From Parus major (taxonomy: Eukaryota > Chordata > Aves > Passeriformes > Paridae), in NCBI RefSeq assembly GCF_001522545.3, contig NC_031791.1, positions 6,433,220 to 6,497,219 of the forward strand: a stretch of DNA of 64,000 bases, written 5' to 3'. The position numbers and the translations under genes were made by a program. A model generated the notes under the pieces. The model searched no databases. It was not told the DNA's origin and was given only the letters and a program-made list of their open reading frames with translations. Positions 55,264 through 64,000 of this stretch are shown one piece after another. Each line of letters starts with the position of its first letter. Within the stretch, counting starts at the first letter, position 1.

Positions 55264-57162
55264 CTGCAATGACAAGGGAGACCTTGAGAAAAACAAACAA
55301 ACTGGGACAGCTTTGTGATGATCAGCTGATTTAAAAACAAGCTGGGAATATCCATCTGATCTTCAGAATTCAGCAGATGCAACACTGATTTGATACTGCT
55401 CGCTCTCACAGCTCAACACCTGTGCAAGATGTGATTTCATTTACAGAAGGTAAGAAAAGCAGGAGAAAAAAAGCAAGGCAGGGAAAATCACCTGGATTAA
55501 CCATATCTTGTGGCAAAAATTAAATTCATTGCTAAGGAGCTCAATGACTGACATGTTCTTTCATTGTCTGAAAAGGGATTTATGAAGACAGGTCAGGCAT
55601 AGACTATACATCAATGAATTAGGATTGGTTAACTCCTTAACTCAAATTTCAAAGTTCAAGGAGGGCTGTGCTAAGTCCCTCCTCAGCTTAATGCACTGGG
55701 ATCAGGTGGTCAGACACAGCTTAAACTTAGCCAAACACAAGCATCAACCTCTGGATGAAGACAGAAAGCACCAGGATAGGAAGAGCTTTTCAAGTCCAGA
55801 CCTAATTGCTTTAATACAGCTCGTTGCAAACTTTGTATAGCACCATTTACAGATATTAACTGAGCCAGAATCCACATAATCACACATAAAATTGGCATTA
55901 TATGTGGTATGGACAGCCCAGATGACACAGCTGAAGAGGTAACTCTCTCTTTTCCTAGAAAATAATCCCATTTCCCAGTAGAAGATAGTCCTGACAGTGA
56001 TTTTCATGCTGTGCCCTTTAACACTAGTTCAAAGTAAGATTTATTTCAGAATGAGAAGATCTACCCCTGCACTTAACTCGCTTAGAGGTTTATCCCAATC
56101 TCACACAGGGAGCAGGGGGAATGGAGCATTCCTGGATTTACTTCTTATGCAATACCATAACTGGGATTAAACACAAGGCACATTGTTTTCATCACACACA
56201 GTTCAGAACAAGTGAGTGCAAGGTGACAATGAAGGGAGCAGAGGTTACCTAAACCACCACACACTGGTGTCCACATGTTCATATGTGCATGCAAAATACC
56301 TTCTCTTCAAGTAAAATCAAGTCATTTGCCATTTAACCCATCCCCAGGGGACCAGATTTCACAGCAGGCTGCTCTTTGTTACATTCACTAGATGAATTTT
56401 ATGGATGGAGCAGGGCACACACACCCTGCTACCGATTCCAAGATAAGCTGGTAGGAGCAGGAGCTTTCCCTACTCCACAGCCTTGTGTTTCCCCCTAATC
56501 TGAACTTAATGACATACTTTGTCCTGGGCCTCCCACCAAATGCATCTGAAAAACAGTATTTTCCTTCCCAAAACTTCCAGAGCAGCCAGACTTGCTCCAA
56601 AGAGAAAACAAAAGTCTCTAAAACGTTTAATTCTGACACTTCCCACATCTTGAACTAATTCAGTGCTAGCAGACCTTAAAACACAACTTGGGAGAGCATC
56701 TGGTATTTGAGCTGCTATTTCTCAAGCCATTTATGGTTCCAGTGCCCCAATTTGGACCCCAAAACAGCCTCAGAGCCCATAAAATCTTGTTCCACCATAA
56801 AATTCTGCTTGGGGTCTCCCAATCTCCTTTGGGATTTCAGTGGTTCCCACTGACACCCATTTTCCCCTCCTACAGCAAGGAGCACATCCCCATTTCAGCA
56901 GTGCACTGACACTGTGGCACTTTGCTTCAGGCAAACACACCCCAAGCTGTTTTACCAAGGAAATGACATTTTTTCCTAAATCTAGAGCATCCCTAATTCC
57001 TTAAGAAGGACAGAAAGGATACACAGACTGCTTGAACTTGTGCTGATCCCTGCCAGCCACCCTCACTTGACCTCTCCCCATCCCTGGGCCCCCTGGATGT
57101 TTCACCAAAGCCACATTTGGAGAAACCACACCCCCCACACATGATAAATTCAATCTACTTAC

Positions 57163-57205
57163 CATGAACCTGCTTTTTTATTTCTTTGGCAGGATCCAGC
57201 CATGT
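57163..57205 (-). CDS. EPB41: EPB41 exon, FERM lobe 1 (43 nt)
   Basis: 43 nt, phase 0 in and 1 out, acceptor CTTTTACAG, donor CATG|GTAAGT. Encodes TWLDPAKEIKKQVH plus the first base of Gly. Too short to be found as an open frame by itself; confirmed by phase with both neighbours and similarity to human TWLDSAKEIKKQVRG. Confidence 0.95.
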
Positions 57206-59009
57206 CTGTAAAAGGAGAAAAACATTCACAGTTTACCAGACATTCCAGAAACACCACAGAAAGCTGAAAATTGCTAAAAATACAGGGGGAAGGAAAAAAA
57301 AAAAGTCAATATTTGACACAAAGGCAGCCATGGAAACCGAAGAGCTGGAGCATTTTTCACTACTTTTACTCCAGGCTGTGCTCTCACAGTGTGTGTATTT
57401 CCAACCATTCACCTACCAGGGACTCATAAGGGAGGTAGGAGGGAAAAAAACCCCAACATATTATTAAGGGCTGCAAGAACAGAGCAACAGGAACAGCCAC
57501 AACCACATCCAGCTACCAGGGACACTTGTACAACACCTTTTTTATTCTCCAGAACCTTTAAAAATAGGTAAATAGGACAGATACATCAATTTTAAGCACC
57601 CTCTCTTCTTACTTACCCTATCCAGATCAAAGATCACCAAGACTTTCTATTATTAGCTATAGTTTTCAATGACCTAATTGCTGAAATATGAGTAAAAACA
57701 CCCAATTCCTGAGTATGGCTTCAATTTTTTTACAGGAGTATGGCATAAACTTCATTTCTTTTAACTATGACTAAAGTTTATAGTAATTATCTCTGGTACA
57801 AATTTAGAAGTATATCTTTTTCCCCCTCCTCTGTAATTTGGGGTTTTGTGGAATGGTGGTGCAATTTAAGCCTCAAAACGTAATTCCTGCTTTTTCCACA
57901 GTCTGAGCCTTTCCCTTTGCAGGGGTCAGGTCTGCCTGTCCTGCTGCAGGGACTGGCACTGGGCCAGCAAGACCCTGGAGATGTTGCATTTAACCAGCTC
58001 TGAATAGGATTCCAACGTGCAGGTCTCCTGAGGTGAAGGAATTAACTCATTGAATCCCCCAAGCTAATCTCTCCTGACCAGGACACGTAACTTCATGGCA
58101 GGGAGACAGCAATACTTACATTTAATCTCCTCTTTTTATATGCCTGCTCCTCTAACATATAGAAGTGGGGATACAAAATCCATTTGAAAGGAAGATCTGC
58201 TGCCTTTTTAGGGCCATAGCTCGGAAGAAAGCATCTCCATGGCCGAGCTGTGCCACAACTGCTCGTCACTGGGGTGAGTCCAGGGTGCAGTCATGCATCC
58301 CACCCTGCCTGATCCAGCAGACAATGATGGCAACAGCAATTAATGACACTTTTATCCCACTGGGTCATGAATCAGTGGGAAACAATCCTCCTTTTCAGGG
58401 CTACGAGCTCCTTGCTGCTCCAGCCGCTGTCACAACCTCCCAGTTCCACTGTCCCCCTCTGCTATGCCCACGTGGGTAATTACTGGTCCTCAGAAAGTTT
58501 ATTCCCTAAATATCAAGGTGGAAAATGTCACATACAACCCTTCCCTATCCAGGAATACACACGGGTATCTCTCCACCTTCTCCACACAGCTGCAGGTGAG
58601 GGGCAGGAGCTCATTCTCGGATCCCACTAATACCACTTTACCTATGAATTAGTAACTCTGGGCAGGTCTTGTTTGAAGTCACAGAAGGAAAGAGATGAAG
58701 CTTCAGATTTCAAAGTTCAATGAAACATAACCAGAAAGATTTTTAAAAAAATATAATGTTGTTTTCACTCATCAGAGCAAACCAAACAAGCTTGCTCCAC
58801 ACTGGAGCTGAACAGCCCATGGACAGTGGCCTCACCCGCCCCAGCCTGCAGCTCTGGGACACAGATCTGACAGAACCATCTGTTTTCAGTCCCTACAGTT
58901 AAAAAGCTGCACAACCTCTGGGCTCTTGCTGGCTTGATGGAGAAGGTACCAGAAGAATCAATGCCAAAAGCCTGGACACAAGAAGAGCAAGTCCAAGGGT
59001 CTGGGAGAC

Positions 59010-59215
59010 CACAAAATGGTTCAGGAAAAGCCCTCTAAGGTCATCAAGTCCAATCATTACTCCAGCACTGCCAAGGCTAGCACTCTGCAGTGTCTGCCAG
59101 TGCCACATCTATATGCTTTTTGATCACTTCCAGGGACAGTAATTCCACCACTTCCTTGGGCAGCCAAGGGCTTGACAACCCCTTCCAGGAAGGAATTTTT
59201 CCTAACATCCAAAAG
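59010..59215 (-). repeat. CR1 3'-end fragment
   Basis: AAGGTCATCAAGTCCAATCA, GATCACTTCCAGGGACAGTA and CTTGGGCAGCCAAGGGCTTG in antisense. Confidence 0.9.
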
Positions 59216-60165
59216 CAGCAGTGAGCTGCCCACAGCACATGCAGAAGAAGCTGAGCTGCCCCAGCTACACTCTTTTGCTCTTAACTGGATCTAAAAGTAC
59301 ACCACCCCTCCCTCTGCCAGAACAAACTCTGATAAAAAAAATCCTCTGATACAAAAAATACCCAGGTTATATACATGGAAACACATTTCACACCCAAGAA
59401 AATTGGAATACACCAGAGACTGTAAAACAAAGTAGAAGTTCTGCCTGCCTCAAGAGTGTGGGTTTTTTGTTGTTTTTAGTTGTTCTTTTGCCTGTGTGTG
59501 TATAAAACAATATAAAGCACTGAAGGACAGACATCTGTCAGTCAGTAACCTGCCACAGGGGACTGAAGCAGAGGAAGAGTCAGAATATGGATGAACGTAA
59601 CTGGCCTAATGGACATAGAATTGGGCCCCTCATTTCAATCATCTCACTTCTGGCTTTATGAAGCAGACCTTGAGTAATTGTTTAGTTAAAGGGTAACCAA
59701 GGTTTCAAAAGATAAGATGAGTCAAATCAAACAAAGACCTTCAATTGAAACCCTGAGTAGGAGCTTTGGTATAGAGTCACATCTGTTCTTCAGGGCAAAG
59801 GCTCAACTCCAAATGCTCTGGATGGCTCCAACCAAACCTTCCCAACGCTGACACCAGTGCCAGGGCAGCCTGACTGCTTCAGCTTCATAACTTAATGACA
59901 TCATTTTGCAGTCAATTAATATAATGACTTTTCTCTAGGTGAAGACCCCAGTTCACCAGGATTCATTCTATGATTCAAATAGCTTTTTGACTAAAATCCA
60001 CACTCCTGTAGTTATTTATTCACCATTTCTTCCTGTGTGATGACCTGCAATCCATATTTAGGGAGGACATCAAAATGAGTTTGAAGAGTAGCTTCTGCCC
60101 CACTTCCTGCCCTGGGGAGATGATGCAGGAAGAGCTGAATCCCCTCGGGACCAGCTGCTGCTTAC

Positions 60166-60270
60166 CCTGGAGGTTGGTGTGTCCCATATGGCCAAACCAA
60201 AGTAGTCTTCTTCCAGCAGATTGAGGTGGTCACAGACTTTTTTAAGAAGATCCTGTCCCTTGGCATGTTT
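60166..60270 (-). CDS. EPB41: EPB41 exon, FERM lobe 1 (35 codons, mammalian exon 5)
   Basis: 105 nt, phase 0-0, acceptor CTATTTGCAG, donor AGG|GTAAGC. Encodes KHAKGQDLLKKVCDHLNLLE then EDYFGLAIWDTPTSR. Same size as the mammalian 35-residue exon 5, which can be skipped and affects intracellular localisation there. Being symmetric here, it could be skipped too. Confidence 0.96.
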
Positions 60271-62596
60271 CTGCAAATAGACAAAGAAATCCTGTAGGAC
60301 AGGGCTGGGTTTTGCCTGTCATTGTTCACAGGAGAGGGGACAAAGGCAACAGGTTCAAACCACATTGTACACTACCAGTAAGGGGAAAAAAGTCCCAAGT
60401 AGCTCCAAATCATATCTCCTGGCAGTTTCAGAGCAAGGACTCCGTACAGGAAAGGGCACCAGACATAAAAATTCCGTGGAGAGGCAACAAGAACCACAGT
60501 GGGTCTCCCTCTTCCCACCAGCTCCGTGTCTGAAAATCCCCCAAAACTGGACTGCCCAACACAGCTCAGCAGACACCAAGGACCTGTAAAGTTTTTCCCT
60601 CCCAAGGTACACCTACAGTGCTGGTATCTCCCAGGGTCAGACTGCCAGACCATCAGCTGTGGAGCAAGAGATGAAACTGCTGCTACAACCTATTCATTTC
60701 AGGAGCAACTGACTCTTCTTAGGTTCAGAAAAAAGACAGCAGCCCATTATTTCCGTGGCCTTTCCATCACCCTGCTCTGCAGATGAAAACCAACTTCTCC
60801 CATCTGCTTCACTCACCCAAAGCTGCTCAGCACACAGCTTCCTGCCTCCAGAAATACACTTGGAGAATTCCTATTTCCTCTTTTTCATCCCCCCATATCC
60901 TGCAGAAGTGAACTGGCCCAAGGAACAGACACCCTTTTAGTCCAAAAGCATGAAGGAAAACATCCCTGAGGCATAAAACTATGGCAACCAGAAGCAGCTC
61001 ATTCCATTGGAGGCTTTGCTAGAAGAAAGTGCAGCTCCAGTGACGCAAAATCAGCTTCACTAATGCCCACAGCTCTCCTGTCAGTCATCTCTGCATGGCA
61101 ACTGCTCCAAGACCCCTGCATTGTTTTACTCCTTGGCTTTATTCCAGCCTTTCAGCTGTCAGGTCCTTTGTGCACACATTGTGACTCTGTAGGTAACATA
61201 ATGAATGTGTTAGCCTGGGTATTCCTCAAGGAACTGGCACTGATATAGGAACGAAAAAGCTTCCAGGGCTGTCAGTTGGAAAGGATGCCCAAAAGCACTA
61301 ATTCTCCTTGGATAAAGGCATTTGTGCCGCTCTTTGCCTACACCTCTACAATTCCTTCCCAATTAAATCTAAATAAACCCTCAAAACACCAGAGCAGAAC
61401 TCTACTGGTGCTAAAGCCAGGGGTTCTTCTCAAGTTAAGAGGGTCTCACTGACACAGCGGACCCCCTAATCCCCTGCAGTGCCCACCAGGACACTCTGGA
61501 CCTACAGAGAGACATTTCTCACATCCTGCTCAAGTCAGGGCTTCCCATGGCTCTCCCTCCAACAGTGTCCATGACAGCATCACTGCAGCAAACCCAGGCA
61601 CAAAGCCACGGCAAGCTGTCACTGGGATTTGGGGAAGAGGCTCCTTGGGGCTGCAGTGTCCCTGGCCAAGGGGGAGGTGATGGGGGCAGCGATGCTCTGA
61701 GCTGATCCCAGGCAGTACCAACAGCACCATCATTACACAAACACTCAGCTCTGACCTACTTGCCCAGGATCACCCAAGGTGACTGTTCCCACAAGGAGTC
61801 CTGTGCCCAGATACCCTCTCCTGGCCCATTTACCAGCAGGACTGAGAGAAAACAAGCTGCTCCAATGGTAAGTACCAGATTATTAATATTCTGCACAAGT
61901 ACTTTGATACTAAAATAGGGATTTCTGCCTGCTTTTTATTGCCCTGACAGCACCACAGCCCTGTGAGAGAATGCACAAAATAAAGGAGGAAAAAAGCTCT
62001 CAGATGAAGGGGGTTGCAGTGCTCTAAGTCAACATAATTTTAAATTGTTTACTGGAAATATATTCAACTGCAGGCTAAACACAGCGTGTTTTCCTTTACA
62101 TCCAAGTACCAGGAGCTAAGTTAACCAGCAGCCTGAGAGGTAAAGGTACCTTGGGGAACTAGAAAAGCACAAATCAATTTTATACCACCTATTTTATTCA
62201 AAGCCAGGGAGGCAAAACTTATTTAGACAATTGCAACCTACCCCAAAAACCTAAACTCTTGCCTGGGATACAAATGAGAGAGATCATGAACAGCAAATGA
62301 TACAAAGTTTGCATTTGGCTGTTTCCTTTTTTTAACTTCTGCCCACCTTTATAGAGTAAGACACCCTGGAATTGTAGAACAATAAAAAATAAAGATTCCT
62401 AGTACCCAGACGCTTTTACAACACACTAAATAAGTTGTTATAGCTTACAGCAGGTTTGTTCTGCAGTAAAACCTGTCATGTAATTCCCTGGCAGCACATT
62501 AGGCCCCTATTAAATTGTGTTTGTGGTGATTTTTCAAGAGAAACAGAAAGGAGAGGGAGGAGAGGAGAAGCAGAACCAAACCCCCAAAGTACTTAC

Positions 62597-62815
62597 ATCC
62601 ACAGAACACTCAAAAATGGTGTCATCCAGCAAGACGACTTTGCAGTACATGTTTCTGTGTCTTTTCACTGCCTTTTGGGCAGCTTTCAAATCCTTGTCTG
62701 CTTTATTCTCCAGAGACTCTGGCTTGGCACCCTCTTCCTTTGCTTCCCCTTCTTCCCTGTCCTCGAGGTCTCTTCCCTCTGGCTCCTGGTCGTCCCTCCT
62801 CTCCTCCTGAGCAGG
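62597..62815 (-). CDS. EPB41: EPB41 exon, end of headpiece and start of FERM, with internal AUG
   Basis: 219 nt, phase 0-0, acceptor GGGGGTTTCAG, donor GTGGAT|GTAAGT. Encodes 73 residues: an acidic headpiece end (PAQEERRDDQEPEGRDLEDR onward), then KAVKRHRNMYCKVVLLDDTI and FECSVD. The Met of RNMYCKV (ATG at 62,648-62,650 in gene sense) matches the downstream initiator that yields the 80-kDa red-cell isoform in mammals (human RNMHCKV). Longer 135-kDa forms start upstream, outside this window. The FERM domain starts at this Met. Confidence 0.95.
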
Positions 62816-64000
62816 CTGAAACCCCCAATTGAGAGATGTCAAACAAACAAACAAACAAAGCATCACATGGAACAAGCGCTGCAGGGCTGGGACCTCACTC
62901 AGAATTCATTATCCCACTTTAAACCTGTAACCCAGGACCTGGAGCAGCAGCTGGGGTGACTAAGGGAATGGTATTAATTTTTAAAACTCTTCCAAATACT
63001 TTTCAAGTTTTCGTTTTGTAAAGGATGCGATAAAAAAGAAGTAGGTGCTGATTAAAGAAATCAGGGCAGATTATATCATGCATTCATGGTGTTAGTGACA
63101 GCATCTTCTGGGTTGGGAAGGTTTTTCCCCTCTCAGGCAGGACCCCCAGTGCTCCCACTGCCACTTTGGCACAGCTGTTGCTCCAGTGCATTGGCCCTTG
63201 GCATGGCAAGAGGGAATGTTTTTAAACTGACAGAGACAAGATGGGATATTGGGAAGAAATTCCTGCCTGTGAGGGTGAGGAGGCCCTGGCACAGGGTGCC
63301 CAGAGGAGCTGTGGCTGCCCCATCCCTGAGAGTGTCCAGCACCACACTGGATGGAGCTTAGAGCAGCCTGGGATAGTGGAAAGTGTCCCTGCCCATGGCA
63401 GGTCCCTTCCAACCCAAAGCACTGTGGGATTTTATAGTAGCAGTAGCACTAAAAGGAGGGTCAGGGCTGAGGTTTTGTGGCTATCAGAGCTGACCAAGCA
63501 GTTCTTTGCCACCCAAAAGGGAAGGCGGCCTCCACACCACCATCCCTTTGCCTATGGAAGCACTTTGCAAGCCAGTTTAATCCACTCAAACAGCAGAAGG
63601 GTGCAGTTTGGGGACGAGAAGAGGAAGGAAGCTGGGTTTTTTTTCCCCCTCTGCCACTTCAGCAGGTTAAACAAGTTCATGGCAGGCTGTGACAATGCCA
63701 GAAGGGACTGGGTGCAGCAAGAGCACAGAGCTGCAGCGGAGGAAGGGCAAAGCCTTGTCTGTTGAGCCAATCACATCTCATGAAATCACACCCAGGCACA
63801 AGTGCACAGAGGTATTTAAAAACTAAATAATGTCCACAAGCTGCTGACTTCTGTTCCAGCAGAACTGGGACAACTGGGAGCATGGAATCAGTCAAAGCTC
63901 CTAATGCCCATCGGTCAGCATTTATCAAACTGCAGCACCTTGCAAATGCTTTCACAGCAGAAATATCTGCCGAGTGACACAGTTCAGAAAGCCACTGAGT
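62816..64000 (-). other. EPB41: EPB41 intron running off the window
   Basis: Begins with an AAAC repeat (62,844-62,862) and contains a CR1 copy at 63,235-63,430. No upstream headpiece exon is visible before the window ends. Confidence 0.6.
63235..63430 (+). repeat. CR1 3'-end fragment
   Basis: AGATGGGATATTGGGAAGAA, GCACAGGGTGCCCAGAGGAG and GTCCCTTCCAACCCAAAGCA. Confidence 0.9.

Larger units (their letters stand above)
51825..62596 (-). other. EPB41: EPB41 introns of the FERM region
   Basis: Introns at 51,825-52,576, 52,730-53,261, 53,350-54,516, 54,736-55,187, 55,264-57,162, 57,206-60,165 and 60,271-62,596. They hold a CA microsatellite (52,500-52,520) and CR1 fragments at 54,170-54,412 and 59,010-59,215. 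No extra exon was recognised in any of them. Confidence 0.55.
16956..62815 (-). other. EPB41: EPB41 gene (protein 4.1R), 5' end beyond the window
   Basis: Gene-level entry for the exons below. Protein 4.1R links spectrin-actin junctions to membrane proteins (band 3, glycophorin C, p55) in red cells and has further isoforms in other tissues. The order read on the - strand is: headpiece end plus FERM (62,815 to 51,727), FERM-adjacent region (51,399-51,227), acidic cassettes (49,666-46,876), pre-SAB linker (45,414-45,209), spectrin-actin-binding region (43,450-39,354), alternative tails (37,059-35,919), a 465-nt exon (27,143-26,679), C-terminal domain (25,528-21,282) and 3' UTR. Phases join throughout except at the microexon. 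Many peptides match remembered human 4.1R almost word for word. Missing: the upstream AUG and early headpiece exons. Confidence 0.95.

Overview
The window is vertebrate, and most likely from a songbird. The grounds are abundant short CR1 3' ends on both strands, one SINE with a tRNA-Ile-like head and CR1-like tail resembling the passerine TguSINE1 family, a GC-rich CpG-island promoter, and small introns. Two genes are recognised from protein sequence: TMEM200B on the + strand and EPB41 (erythrocyte protein 4.1, 4.1R) on the - strand. They converge tail to tail with about 0.8 kb between their predicted poly(A) sites. From memory this matches the human 1p35 neighbourhood.

Layout. 1-7,396: intergenic, with two CR1 copies at the left edge, a 23-bp minisatellite and a CCCATY repeat; no gene recognised. 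7,470-8,060: CpG island with a probable non-coding first exon of TMEM200B ending at a strong donor after 7,929. 7,930-14,425: its intron. 14,426 to about 16,165: terminal exon with the whole 422-residue TMEM200B frame. About 16,956-62,815: EPB41 on the - strand, from the end of the headpiece through the FERM domain, FERM-adjacent region, spectrin-actin-binding region and C-terminal domain to the stop at 21,282-21,284, then a 4.3-kb 3' UTR. The 5' part of EPB41 (upstream AUG and early headpiece exons) lies beyond 64,000.

I resolved 24 EPB41 coding exons whose GT/AG borders and phases fit together, apart from one microexon whose frame does not fit simply. The uncassetted frame is 2,133 nt (710 residues in this window). 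Besides the expected exons there is extra, apparently alternative coding sequence: three tandem acidic cassette exons (49,550; 48,184; 46,876) that look like duplicates of one ancestral exon; a 28-nt microexon (47,705) with a UGCAUG element just downstream; a 465-nt in-frame acidic exon (26,679); and, in the large intron after the spectrin-actin-binding exons, one strong and one weak alternative terminal exon. The strong one (35,919-36,170) would replace the usual C-terminal domain with an 83-residue tail ending in a transmembrane segment. This putative tail-anchored 4.1R is the most interesting thing in the window.

All exon calls rest on reading splice signals, phase continuity and remembered similarity to human 4.1R. 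No alignment, RNA or conservation data were available.
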